The notes: generated by a model not told the origin, from the sequence alone. 43,877 bases of DNA from a bacterium (GCA_905221435.1 CAJNDD010000014.1:1-43877), one strand, 5' to 3'; shown: positions 17,872 through 26,344, counted from the stretch's first letter. Made by a program: numbers and translations.

Positions 17872-17938
17872 GCGTTTCAGGTGCAAAAATGTACAGTTGG
17901 GAAGAATTTTTTCTTACATGGTCTTCATTTTGTATAAT
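17872..17938 (+). promoter_or_regulatory. comCDE promoter with ComE direct repeats
   Basis: GCGTTTCAG (17872-17880) and ACAGTTGGG (17893-17901) are 12 bases apart, matching the two-repeat ComE binding pattern. A perfect TATAAT (17933-17938) follows 31 bases later. This is the autoinduction promoter of the competence regulon. Confidence 0.88.
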
Positions 17939-17985
17939 AAATTTGTAAGTTAATTTACAAGAAAAACAATACAGGAGATTTTATT

Positions 17986-18108
17986 ATGAAAAACATAGTT
18001 AAATTGGAACAGTTTAAAAAGCTTACGGAGAAAGAATTGCAGGAGATTCAAGGTGGGGAAATTAGAAAGGAAAATAATTTTTTATTTTATTTTTTTAAAA
18101 GAAAGTAA
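17986..18108 (+). CDS. comC: Competence-stimulating peptide precursor ComC
   Basis: A 40-residue precursor with ribosome site CAGGAG. Residues 1-24 are a double-glycine leader (MKNIVKLEQFKKLTEKEL then QEIQGG) of the type cut and exported by ComAB. The predicted mature pheromone is EIRKENNFLFYFFKRK, 16 residues: acidic first residue, Arg3, hydrophobic aromatic middle and basic end, the general pattern of mitis-group CSPs. It differs from the two common pneumococcal forms (EMRLSKFFRDFILQRKK and EMRISRIILDFLFLRKK) and most resembles the EIRxxxNxxFxFFKRR style of S. mitis peptides. comD starts 12 bases after the stop. Confidence 0.95.
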   Translation: MKNIVKLEQFKKLTEKELQEIQGGEIRKENNFLFYFFKRK

Positions 18109-18120
18109 AGGGTGAAAAGA

Positions 18121-19440
18121 ATGGATTTTTTCGCAATAATAGGCGTTATATTACATATTTTTATTACTAGTAAAAGTTATAATTTGATATGTAACACAAC
18201 TAGAAAAGAACAGTACCTCTTCATTTTTTATACAGTAATAATAGAATTTGTAGTTGAATTTTTCTTTTATTCTATATATTTAAATGGACTAGGGATTGAG
18301 AAATTTTTATATCCATTTATTTTATACGCTTATTTTATATGGTTTAAAAAGTTTGATAAGTATAGGGGAGTATTCCTGAGTTTCCTGCTTTCTCTCTTAT
18401 ATCACAGTACTCATACTTTTATAGCTGTAACCTTATCCTCGATAACAGGTGATGAGCTTGCATTACACTATGAAAGTACATTCTTTCTAGTAGTATTGTT
18501 GTTGACTTATTTTGTTATTTTAAAAACAATTCGTTATTTTCATTTAGAACTTACTTATTTTGACAAAGACTATCTTTATCCTTTTTTTAAAAAAATATTT
18601 TTTGCCTTAATTTTGTTACATAGTGTATCCTTTATTTCAGATATAGTAAGTACAGTTCGCCATTTAAATAGTTTCGGAAGTATTTTATCATCGATTATAT
18701 TTATTTCCCTACTCTTGATTTTCTTTGCAATGAATTCTCATAAGGTTCAAGTTGAAAAAGAGATTGCTCTAAAACAAAAGAAATTTGAACAGAAACATTT
18801 ACAGACTTATACAGATGAAATTGTGGGTTTGTATAATGAAATTCGAGGTTTTCGTCATGACTATGCTGGGATGCTTGTCAGCATGCAAATGGCAATTGAT
18901 AGTGGGGATTTACAAGAAATTGACAGAATTTACAAGGAAGTCTTAGTAAAAGCAAATCAAAAATTGAGGTCAGAAAAGTATACTTACTTTGATTTAAACA
19001 GTATAGAGGACTCAGCTTTACGAAGTGTGATTGCTCAATCAATTGTATATGCACGAAATAATGATGTAGAGTTTACATTGGAAGTAAAAGATGTTATTAC
19101 TAGATTGTCAATGGATTTACTTGATCTTGTTCGCATCATGAGTATTCTATTAAATAATGCTGTTGAAGGTGCTGCGGATAGTTATTTGAAACAAATGGAA
19201 GTTGCAGTCATTAAAATGGATTTTGAAACAGTTATAGTTATCCAGAATTCATGTAAAATCACTATGACGCCTTCAGAAGACTTATTTGCCTTAGGTTTCT
19301 CTACCAAGGGAAGAAACAGAGGTCTAGGGCTTAATAATGTCAAAGAGATTTTAGATAAGTATGACAACATTATTTTAGAAACAGAGATGGAAGACAGCAC
19401 ATTTAGACAAATTATTAGATTTAAGAGGGAATTCGAATGA
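18121..19440 (+). CDS. comD: Competence histidine kinase ComD, CSP receptor
   Basis: A 439-residue class 10 (AgrC-like) sensor kinase. The ATG at 18121 is preferred over the in-frame GTG 9 bases earlier because AAAGGGTG sits about 7 bases before it and known ComD proteins begin M-D. Six or seven hydrophobic helices fill residues 1-205; a coiled linker leads to the phospho-acceptor His246 (GFRHDYAG), the N box LNNAVEG and the G box GRNRGLGL. The N-terminal half sets pheromone specificity and looks divergent from the pneumococcal receptor, while the region after about residue 150 is close to it. Stop overlaps the comE start by 4 bases. Confidence 0.96.
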   Translation: MDFFAIIGVILHIFITSKSYNLICNTTRKEQYLFIFYTVIIEFVVEFFFYSIYLNGLGIEKFLYPFILYAYFIWFKKFDKYRGVFLSFLLSLLYHSTHTFIAVTLSSITGDELALHYESTFFLVVLLLTYFVILKTIRYFHLELTYFDKDYLYPFFKKIFFALILLHSVSFISDIVSTVRHLNSFGSILSSIIFISLLLIFFAMNSHKVQVEKEIALKQKKFEQKHLQTYTDEIVGLYNEIRGFRHDYAGMLVSMQMAIDSGDLQEIDRIYKEVLVKANQKLRSEKYTYFDLNSIEDSALRSVIAQSIVYARNNDVEFTLEVKDVITRLSMDLLDLVRIMSILLNNAVEGAADSYLKQMEVAVIKMDFETVIVIQNSCKITMTPSEDLFALGFSTKGRNRGLGLNNVKEILDKYDNIILETEMEDSTFRQIIRFKREFE

Positions 19441-20189
19441 AAGTATTAATTTTAGAAGATGTTATTGAGCATCAAGTGAGACTAGAGAGAATATTGAATG
19501 AAATCTCTGAGGAATCAAATATTCCTATTTCTTACAAGACAACAGGAAAAGTTCGTGAGTTTAAGGAATATATCGAAAATGATGAAGTAAATCAACTTTA
19601 TTTCCTAGATATCGATATTCACGGAATTGAGAAAAAGGGCTTTGAAGTGGCACAGTTTATCCGTCATCACAATCCTTATGCTATTATTGTCTTTATTACC
19701 AGTCGATCTGAATTTGCTACCTTAACGTACAAATACCAGGTATCAGCTCTAGATTTTGTAGATAAAGATATCAATGATGAATTGTTCAAAAAACGTATCG
19801 AGCAGAGTATTTTTTACACTAAGAGCATGCTGCTTGAAAACGAAGATGTTGTAGACTATTTTGATTACAACTATAAGGGAAATGATTTGAAAATCCCTTA
19901 CCATGATATTTTGTATATCGAAACAACAGGTGTTTCTCATAAGTTGCGGATTATTGGTAAGAATTTTGCCAAAGAGTTCTATGGAACAATGACAGATATT
20001 CAAGAAAAGGACAAATATACCCAGCGATTTTATTCTCCTCATAAATCTTTCCTGATCAATATTGGAAATGTTAGAGAAATTGATCGAAAGAATCTAGAAG
20101 TTGTCTTTTATGAAGATCATCGCTGCCCCATCACTCGTTTGAAAGTTCGCAAACTGAGAGATATTCTGGAGAAAAAATCTAAAAAGTAA
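19437..20189 (+). CDS. comE: Competence response regulator ComE
   Basis: A 250-residue AgrA-type regulator: receiver domain (1-125) with phospho-acceptor Asp58 in LYFLDID and Lys109-region helix, followed by a LytTR DNA-binding domain (about 140-245; FYSPHKSFLINIGNVREID). It is activated by ComD and binds the 9-bp repeats upstream of comC and comX, closing a positive loop. The ATGA overlap couples its translation with comD. No terminator follows before tRNA-Glu. Confidence 0.97.
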   Translation: MKVLILEDVIEHQVRLERILNEISEESNIPISYKTTGKVREFKEYIENDEVNQLYFLDIDIHGIEKKGFEVAQFIRHHNPYAIIVFITSRSEFATLTYKYQVSALDFVDKDINDELFKKRIEQSIFYTKSMLLENEDVVDYFDYNYKGNDLKIPYHDILYIETTGVSHKLRIIGKNFAKEFYGTMTDIQEKDKYTQRFYSPHKSFLINIGNVREIDRKNLEVVFYEDHRCPITRLKVRKLRDILEKKSKK

Positions 20190-20217
20190 TTGACAATTAG
20201 TAAGAAATTGATATAAT
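20190..20217 (+). promoter_or_regulatory. Promoter of the tRNA-Glu/tRNA-Asn pair
   Basis: Perfect TTGACA (20190-20195), 16-base spacer, perfect TATAAT (20212-20217). The -35 begins at the base after the comE stop codon, and the same hexamers and spacing occur before the tRNA-Glu at the window start. Confidence 0.85.
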
Positions 20218-20240
20218 GGTTATATCTGCTACAGATAGAT

Positions 20241-20312
20241 GGTCCGTTGGTCAAGGGGTTAAGACACCGCCTTTTCACGGCGGTAACACGGGTTCGAATC
20301 CCGTACGGACTA
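20241..20312 (+). tRNA. tRNA-Glu (anticodon TTC)
   Basis: A 72-base cloverleaf: acceptor GGTCCGT / ACGGACT with discriminator A, anticodon loop CTTTTCA (TTC), T arm ACGGGTTCGAATCCCGT. CCA not encoded. Second copy of the gene truncated at the window start. Confidence 0.96.
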
Positions 20313-20317
20313 TTTTA

Positions 20318-20391
20318 TCCGCCATAGCTCAGTTGGTAGTAGCGCATGACTGTTAATCATGATGTCGTAGGTTCGAGTCCTACTGGCGGAG
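20318..20391 (+). tRNA. tRNA-Asn (anticodon GTT)
   Basis: A 74-base cloverleaf: acceptor TCCGCCA / TGGCGGA with discriminator G, anticodon loop CTGTTAA (GTT), T arm GTAGGTTCGAGTCCTAC. Five bases after tRNA-Glu, so one transcript. Confidence 0.96.
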
Positions 20392-20401
20392 TCAGATAAA
20401 A

Positions 20402-20426
20402 AGAACACCACCCGGTGTTCTTTTTT
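20402..20426. terminator. Bidirectional terminator between tRNA-Asn and tetR
   Basis: AGAACACC / GGTGTTCT, 8-bp stem with ACCC loop, T run on both strands (six T on plus). It serves the tRNAs on the plus strand and the tetR gene on the minus strand. Confidence 0.88.
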
Positions 20427-20967
20427 AGTTGACATCACCTAACATTTTCATAAGGAAGTCTGTCATTTCTTGCGGACTTTCTTTTTTTCCATGGGCAATC
20501 CAAGTCTGGCAAACACCAAATAGGGCATTTGTTAGATAAATGCTACTATATTCGAGTTCAATTGGATTTAGTTGTAGTTGCATAAAACGTTTCTGAAGAT
20601 CAGTGCTAAGCATAATATGCAGTTTATTTCTCAAGAAATTTTGAATTTCTTTTGTCCCATTTTCAGATAAAAGAGCAGCTAATAGTGGTTCAGACTCTAA
20701 ATATTCAAATACTTCTAAAATAGCATCTCTTTTATGATGGGCATGTTTTTGGAAAATATACTCAAAGGTATGAAAGAGCTTACTTTGGTAATGCTCAATC
20801 ATATCATACTTATCCTTGTAGTGAGTGTAAAAGCTGGAACGACTGATTTCGGCTTTTTCTGCTAGCTTGACAGTAGAAATTTGATCAAAGGGGTGGTCCA
20901 TCAATAATTGAACCATGGCATTTTCGATAATTCGCTTTGTTTTTAAACGTTTGTTACTTTCTTTCAT
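20425..20967 (-). CDS. TetR/AcrR family transcriptional regulator
   Basis: A 180-residue regulator with an N-terminal TetR helix-turn-helix (about 8-55: KRIIENAMVQLL, then ISTVKLAEKAEISRSSFYTHY) and a ligand-binding helical C-terminal domain. It is divergent from the YhgE/Pip membrane protein gene, with two related inverted repeats in the 128-base gap, so it most likely represses that gene and itself. The equivalent in S. pneumoniae is SP_2234. The ligand is unknown. Confidence 0.9.
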   Translation of the reverse strand: MKESNKRLKTKRIIENAMVQLLMDHPFDQISTVKLAEKAEISRSSFYTHYKDKYDMIEHYQSKLFHTFEYIFQKHAHHKRDAILEVFEYLESEPLLAALLSENGTKEIQNFLRNKLHIMLSTDLQKRFMQLQLNPIELEYSSIYLTNALFGVCQTWIAHGKKESPQEMTDFLMKMLGDVN

Positions 20968-20989
20968 AATTCCTCCTTGTATACAAAAA

Positions 20990-21004
20990 TAGACTATGTG
21001 TCTA
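20990..21004. promoter_or_regulatory. Candidate TetR operator 1
   Basis: TAGAC-TATGT-GTCTA, perfect 5-bp inverted repeat with 5-base spacer, 22 bases before the tetR start. It shares half-sites and spacing with the repeat at 21065-21083. Confidence 0.6.
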
Positions 21005-21021
21005 AAAAAGTATTTTTTACC

Positions 21022-21049
21022 TTGTAATTTGGATTTTTTGATGTATAAT
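21022..21049 (+). promoter_or_regulatory. Promoter of the YhgE/Pip gene
   Basis: TTGTAA (21022-21027), 16-base spacer, perfect TATAAT (21044-21049). The second inverted repeat lies directly downstream, about at +9 to +27, where a bound repressor would block elongation. Confidence 0.65.
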
Positions 21050-21064
21050 CTATTATATCAAAAT

Positions 21065-21083
21065 TTTAGACAATATGTTTAAA
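21065..21083. promoter_or_regulatory. Candidate TetR operator 2
   Basis: TTTAGAC-AATAT-GTTTAAA, 7-bp inverted repeat with one mismatch and 5-base spacer, between the promoter and the ribosome site of the YhgE/Pip gene. Same TAGAC-N5-GTYTA core as operator 1. Confidence 0.6.
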
Positions 21084-21095
21084 AAAGGAGGAAAT

Positions 21096-23750
21096 ATGTT
21101 TAAAGAATGGAAAGAAATATTTAAAAAACCTACCTTTATCATTGTAATGATAGGGATTTCTCTCATTCCGGCTTTATACAATATTATATTTTTATCATCC
21201 ATGTGGGATCCTTATGGCCAATTATCCGAGTTACCTGTGGCAGTTGTCAATAAAGATAAGGAAGCTTCTTATAATGGACAGACAATGACAATTGGTGATG
21301 ACATGGTGTCTAATTTAAAAGAAAATAAGGCTTTAGATTTTCATTTTGTTAATGAAGAGGAAGGGGAAAAAGGACTAGAAGATGGGGACTACTATATGGT
21401 GGTAACATTACCAAGTGACTTATCTGAAAAAGCTACTTCTATCCTAACGAATCATCCTGAACAGATGCAGATTGATTATCAGACGTCAAGTGGGCATAGC
21501 TTTATTGCAAGTAAGATGAGTGATTCTGCAATGACACAATTAAAACAAACCGTCTCTACTAATATTACTGAAACATACACTAAGGCTTTATTTCAAAAAA
21601 TGAATGATTTGAAGTCTGGAATAAATAAGGCGGCTGAAGGAAGTGAACAATTGGTTAATGGAGCCGATCAGTTGGTGACGGGAAGTCAAACGTTGACGAC
21701 AAATCTTAATACTCTAGCTAACTCAAGCGTAACTTTTTCAAATGGAGCGGATCAATTTACAAAAGGCTTATCTAGCTATGTGTCTGCTATAGAGCAATTA
21801 CATATTGGTTTAGGAACTTTTAATAGTGGTTTACAAAGTTATACAAATGCTGTCTCACAAGTTGACACTGGACTTGGTCAATTAGCTTCAAAAACTCCTG
21901 AGTTGGTGACAGGTGTAAATCAGCTAAATACAGGTATAAAGTCCTATACAGGTGGCGTTTCACAACTGGATACAGGTCTCAATCAATTTTCAGTTGGTGT
22001 AAATGCTTATACAAGTAGTGTGAAAGAACTTTCTAACGGAACAAATCAATTATCCAATCAATCAGATACACTAAGAGATGGAATGGAGCAATTAAATACT
22101 GGTATTAAAGAAATTTCAAGCCAATTAGAGTCCTCATCTCAACAAAGTGAAGAAATAGCGCAATTGGCAACTAGCCTAGGAGAACTAAATAAAACACTAC
22201 AAGATCTTACAATATCAGATAATACTCAACTGAAAAGTACATTGTCAGAAGCTTTGCCAAATCTAACAACTCTTGCTCAGGATATTGTGATCAAAAGTCA
22301 GACAGAACAAGAAAAAACTATTGCTAACCTTCAATCAACAGCTACTTATCAATCTCTCACAGAGGAACAAAAGAAAGAACTGACAGAAGCTATTTCTAAA
22401 AATTCTAATTCTACTATTGAGTCAGCAAAAACAATTTTAACAACAGTAGGAGGATTAAAAGAAAGTATAGAGAATTCAGAACAACAAGTCTCTAATCTAT
22501 CTGATGTGCAGACGAAAGCAAATCAACTCTTACCTGCAGCATCTAGCTCCTTGACAACCTTGTCAAATGGATTTACAACATTACAAACTTCTGTAAATAA
22601 TAAGTTAGTTCCTGGAAGTCAGTCAATTGAAAAAGGAGTTGTAAACTACACTAAAGGATTGGATACTATTTCTATAGGTGCTAATCAACTAAGTGAAAAG
22701 AATGCAAGTTTAACAACTAGTCTAGATCAATTAGTTTCTGGATCAAGTAAGTTGACAGAAAATACATCAACCTTGACAGCTGGAGTAGATGCGTTAGCTG
22801 GAAAAGCTCCAGAATTAGTATCAGGTATAGAAAGTTTGTCATCTGGTTCTGCTCAATTGAATAATAAGAGTCCAGAGCTAATAGCAGGTCTTACTAAATT
22901 ACAATTTGGTTCTGGTCAATTAACAGATAAATCAACACAGTTACTTTCTGCAGCATCTCAACTAGGAAGTGGCGCTATGAAGATTGCAGATGGTGCTGGA
23001 AAACTAGCAGATGGTGGAACAACCTTAACCTCTAGTCTTGAAGATTTACAGACAGGAGTTGATTCATTAGGACAAGGATTAGGTAATGCAAATACTCAAC
23101 TTAAATCAGCTTCAACAGAGTCAAAAAATGCAGAAACATTAACGGAACCCTTAAGTCTTTCAAAGACAGATAATGATCAAGTTCCTGTAAATGGGATTGC
23201 TATGGCTCCTTATATGATATCAGTCGCTCTCTTTGTCGCTGCATTATCAACAAATATGATTTTTGCTAAATTACCTTCAGGTCGTCATCCTGAAACTCGC
23301 TGGGCTTGGTTCAAATCTCGCTTTGAGATAAATGGAGTTATAGCTGTTTTAGCCGCTGTCTTAGTCTATGGTGGCGTTCATCTTATTGGTCTAACAGCAA
23401 ATCATGAAATGAGAACCTTGTTCTTAATTATTATCGCAAGCTTAACATTTATGTCTATGGTAACTGCATTAACAACTTGGAATAGCCGTATAGGAGCCTT
23501 CTTCTCTCTTATTTTACTATTATTACAGTTAGCATCAAGTGCGGGGACCTATCCCCTTGCATTGACAAATGATTTCTTTAAAGGTATCAATCCATGGTTA
23601 CCAATGAGTTACTCTGTATCAGGCTTACGACAAACAATCTCTATGACAGGAAATATTCATCACCAAGTGATTTTCCTTATTATAACACTAGCTTTCTTTA
23701 CTGCTTTAGGTATGCTAGCTTATCAACCTAAGAAAATGGAAGAAGATTAA
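21096..23750 (+). CDS. YhgE/Pip family membrane protein with long repeat domain
   Basis: An 884-residue protein; the ATG at 21096 is used because AAAGGAGG stands 4-5 bases before it and the encoded MFKEWKEIFKKP is the family start (an in-frame ATG 21 bases earlier lies within operator 2). One N-terminal helix (about 14-35), an extracellular part of roughly 650 residues rich in QLxxGxxxLxxG-like repeats, and five or so C-terminal helices from about residue 700. The family includes Lactococcus phage infection protein Pip and is related to ABC-2 permeases and type VII-associated membrane proteins such as YueB/EsaA. In streptococci the orthologue (SP_2233) has no settled role. Likely repressed by the adjacent TetR. 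Confidence 0.88.
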   Translation: MFKEWKEIFKKPTFIIVMIGISLIPALYNIIFLSSMWDPYGQLSELPVAVVNKDKEASYNGQTMTIGDDMVSNLKENKALDFHFVNEEEGEKGLEDGDYYMVVTLPSDLSEKATSILTNHPEQMQIDYQTSSGHSFIASKMSDSAMTQLKQTVSTNITETYTKALFQKMNDLKSGINKAAEGSEQLVNGADQLVTGSQTLTTNLNTLANSSVTFSNGADQFTKGLSSYVSAIEQLHIGLGTFNSGLQSYTNAVSQVDTGLGQLASKTPELVTGVNQLNTGIKSYTGGVSQLDTGLNQFSVGVNAYTSSVKELSNGTNQLSNQSDTLRDGMEQLNTGIKEISSQLESSSQQSEEIAQLATSLGELNKTLQDLTISDNTQLKSTLSEALPNLTTLAQDIVIKSQTEQEKTIANLQSTATYQSLTEEQKKELTEAISKNSNSTIESAKTILTTVGGLKESIENSEQQVSNLSDVQTKANQLLPAASSSLTTLSNGFTTLQTSVNNKLVPGSQSIEKGVVNYTKGLDTISIGANQLSEKNASLTTSLDQLVSGSSKLTENTSTLTAGVDALAGKAPELVSGIESLSSGSAQLNNKSPELIAGLTKLQFGSGQLTDKSTQLLSAASQLGSGAMKIADGAGKLADGGTTLTSSLEDLQTGVDSLGQGLGNANTQLKSASTESKNAETLTEPLSLSKTDNDQVPVNGIAMAPYMISVALFVAALSTNMIFAKLPSGRHPETRWAWFKSRFEINGVIAVLAAVLVYGGVHLIGLTANHEMRTLFLIIIASLTFMSMVTALTTWNSRIGAFFSLILLLLQLASSAGTYPLALTNDFFKGINPWLPMSYSVSGLRQTISMTGNIHHQVIFLIITLAFFTALGMLAYQPKKMEED

Positions 23751-23783
23751 AAAGATTGACCAATTCTTTGGTCAATCTTTTTC
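23751..23783. terminator. Bidirectional terminator between the convergent YhgE/Pip and yfhO genes
   Basis: A perfect 13-bp stem AAAGATTGACCAA / TTGGTCAATCTTT with a 4-base loop and T runs on both sides. It begins at the base after the YhgE/Pip stop and overlaps the last codons of yfhO. Confidence 0.9.
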
Positions 23784-26324
23784 TGTCTTAGATAAATTTC
23801 GTCTGTGATTATAGATTCCAAAAAGAAGAAGGGCAGTTAATGAGCAGGCTGCTCCAATAACAAAACCATTGGGGATAAAGGAAAGTGTAACAGTGCCTTT
23901 TCCCTTTGGAACATCAACTTTCATAAAACCAGTTTGAGCCTGCTTGATTTCAAGTTTTTTCCCATCTTGGTATGCAGACCAACCTTTGTCATAAGGAATA
24001 GTGAAGAAAATAGAGGTATCTTGTTTAACTTCGTATGTAGCAAAGACTTTATTTTTAGAGGTGGATACTTCTACAGGTTGTTCTTTAATCTTTTGGATTG
24101 CCTCAGTAAGAGCCTGAGTATCTAAACGATAGAAGGTCGGTGATTCAAATGATACTTGAGAATTTCCAGGAAAACTAACACTGATATCGAAAGTTTTTTG
24201 TTCTTCAGTATAACCCAAATTAAAGAAATTAAATGCATTGTCAGTTGTAAAAGTCTTCTTTTCTCCATTGACAACGATGTCAACTTTCTTTGGCTTATCG
24301 TTTGTAAAATGAAGATTTGAAAAAGAGAGATAGACTTGACTATTTTGAGGAATCTCAATTTGATAATCAATCCTTGCGTCCTCATTTGCAGAATTTGTGA
24401 TGCTTGTTAAACCATCAGAATTATCTGTCTTATCATATGTTATTTGGGAGAAGTAATTTAAGTTGAGATTAGCAAGCTGGTTTATAAATAAAGCCTGATT
24501 ATCTAGAGTGTGATTGTTAAAGTTTACATCTGTGTAAATAGATTGAGTGGCAAAAGCAATGGGTAAAGAGAGTTGATTTTTATATAAGGTTAAATGATCC
24601 TTTTGATAAATCTCTTGAAAGCCATACTTATCAAGCGAAGTTTCTGAAATATTGTACTGGATTCCAAATAAACTGTCTGCTAAAAGACTGTTATTAGCAT
24701 AACGGAGATTGAGGTTGGTTCCAGAGGATTTGAATCCAAGTTTGTCCAAACTAGTGCTAGCAGAACGATTTCGTACAGACGAAAATTGAGAGATTCCATT
24801 GTAGTTAAATTTCATACTGTCATTTCCAGTCTGAATTTGCAGTTTTTCAGTACGTGTAAATGGATTGTCAATTTGGTTTAGAATGGATTCCATAGCGGTG
24901 ATATCTCTATTATAGGCGCTACGAGAAGCAAAGGCCCATTCTTTAGCTATTCCTTCCATTTGAGATGAAGCATTTAAGCTTATCTCAACTGTTATAAATA
25001 AAGACAAAAGAATTGCAAATAGATTTATAGAGATAAATTTTCTAATGACTGCAAGAAGTAAAAGAACATAAACTAGTAGAAATTCAAGAGTGAGTAGGAT
25101 ATTCAAATCAGTTAAAAAAGAATAGTGTAATTTAAAATAGACAGTGGCCAAAAATCCTGTTAGTACAAGAAAAAGTGAGCCAAATAGATTCCATAGCTTC
25201 AGTTCTTTCAGACGATTTAAGACTTCTGCTGCAGTATAAATTAACAGAGTGGAAAAAATCCAAGCATAGCGATGCAAAAACATATTTGGGGTGTGCATCC
25301 CTTGCCAAAATAAATCAAGTGCTTCTATGTAAAAGCTTGTTATTAAAAAAGTAAAGAAAATTGCATAGGTAAGTTTCACGTGAAACCTTATGGATTTTAT
25401 TGTGAAAAATAGAATAGTCAAAATAAAAGGAAGCAATCCAACAAAAATCATTGGTATAGATCCATACTTAGTTGTATCAAAAGATCCAATGAATTGTTTT
25501 GCAAAAATATCCAAATACCAGCTACTATCTGTCTTTAATTTTGTGATAGCAGTTAACTTCTCCCCATGAGTTTGTAAATCAAACAGTGTAGGGAGAGTCA
25601 TAATCAAACTAGTCATTCCTGCTAAAAAGGAGGTAACAACAAAATCAAGAAAAGATGATTTTCGAGTTTTAAAGTCCCAAGAAATTTGGCAGAAATACCA
25701 GAAAATAAGAAACAATGCTGTCATATACCCAAAATAATAATTTTGAATAAATAAGATTGACAAACTTGTAAAGTATAGTAGGCGCTTCTTTTGTGTTATA
25801 AGTAGGTGTAAACCAGTTATAATTAAAGGAATCAAGATAAAAACATCTAGCCAGGTTTTTATCTCTAACTGACTAACGGTAAAGCTCATTAGAGCATAGG
25901 AAGTAGATAAGGATAGTTTTAAAAATTTTGGGATAGCTTTAAATAATCTATTCAAACTAAAGAATGTTGACAGACCAATCAATCCAAATTTTAAGAGAGT
26001 GGTCAGATAAACAGCATCTGGCATATTCGACAGATTAAAAAAGTAAACTAGGGGTGAAAGAAAGCTACCTAAGTAATAACTAGATAGAGCATAGAAATTC
26101 AGTCCGAGGCCACTTGTAAAGGTGTAAAACAAACTGCCATTTCCATGTAGAATATTTCGTAAAGCTACATCAAAAATAACGTATTGATGAAAACCATCTC
26201 CTAATAGTGGAGATGTATCGCTATTCCAGTAGATACCTTGAGTTAGGTATACTCCAGTCATAATTACTAAAGGAATGATGAAAGAAATAAAATAGGTCCA
26301 ATATGTTTTAAAAAATGATTTCAT
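23772..26324 (-). CDS. yfhO: YfhO family membrane protein (putative lipid-linked glycosyl transferase)
   Basis: An 850-residue integral membrane protein with about a dozen hydrophobic helices in the N-terminal 440 residues, a large extracytoplasmic region (about 450-820) and a last helix (FVIGAACSLTALLLFGIY) before a basic tail. This is the YfhO (GT-C-like) architecture; Bacillus and Listeria relatives glycosylate lipoteichoic acid with the help of a lipid-linked sugar donor. The role in streptococci is inferred only. It is transcribed against replication. A perfect parS core lies within it at 25373-25386. Confidence 0.88.
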   Translation of the reverse strand: MKSFFKTYWTYFISFIIPLVIMTGVYLTQGIYWNSDTSPLLGDGFHQYVIFDVALRNILHGNGSLFYTFTSGLGLNFYALSSYYLGSFLSPLVYFFNLSNMPDAVYLTTLLKFGLIGLSTFFSLNRLFKAIPKFLKLSLSTSYALMSFTVSQLEIKTWLDVFILIPLIITGLHLLITQKKRLLYFTSLSILFIQNYYFGYMTALFLIFWYFCQISWDFKTRKSSFLDFVVTSFLAGMTSLIMTLPTLFDLQTHGEKLTAITKLKTDSSWYLDIFAKQFIGSFDTTKYGSIPMIFVGLLPFILTILFFTIKSIRFHVKLTYAIFFTFLITSFYIEALDLFWQGMHTPNMFLHRYAWIFSTLLIYTAAEVLNRLKELKLWNLFGSLFLVLTGFLATVYFKLHYSFLTDLNILLTLEFLLVYVLLLLAVIRKFISINLFAILLSLFITVEISLNASSQMEGIAKEWAFASRSAYNRDITAMESILNQIDNPFTRTEKLQIQTGNDSMKFNYNGISQFSSVRNRSASTSLDKLGFKSSGTNLNLRYANNSLLADSLFGIQYNISETSLDKYGFQEIYQKDHLTLYKNQLSLPIAFATQSIYTDVNFNNHTLDNQALFINQLANLNLNYFSQITYDKTDNSDGLTSITNSANEDARIDYQIEIPQNSQVYLSFSNLHFTNDKPKKVDIVVNGEKKTFTTDNAFNFFNLGYTEEQKTFDISVSFPGNSQVSFESPTFYRLDTQALTEAIQKIKEQPVEVSTSKNKVFATYEVKQDTSIFFTIPYDKGWSAYQDGKKLEIKQAQTGFMKVDVPKGKGTVTLSFIPNGFVIGAACSLTALLLFGIYNHRRNLSKTEKD
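25373..25386. promoter_or_regulatory. parS site inside yfhO
   Basis: GTTTCACGTGAAAC, a perfect 14-bp core palindrome, encoding FHVK residues of YfhO. It is about 7 kb from comC and 10 kb from dnaA. Confidence 0.88.
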
Positions 26325-26344
26325 GTTACCTCATAGAATGATAG

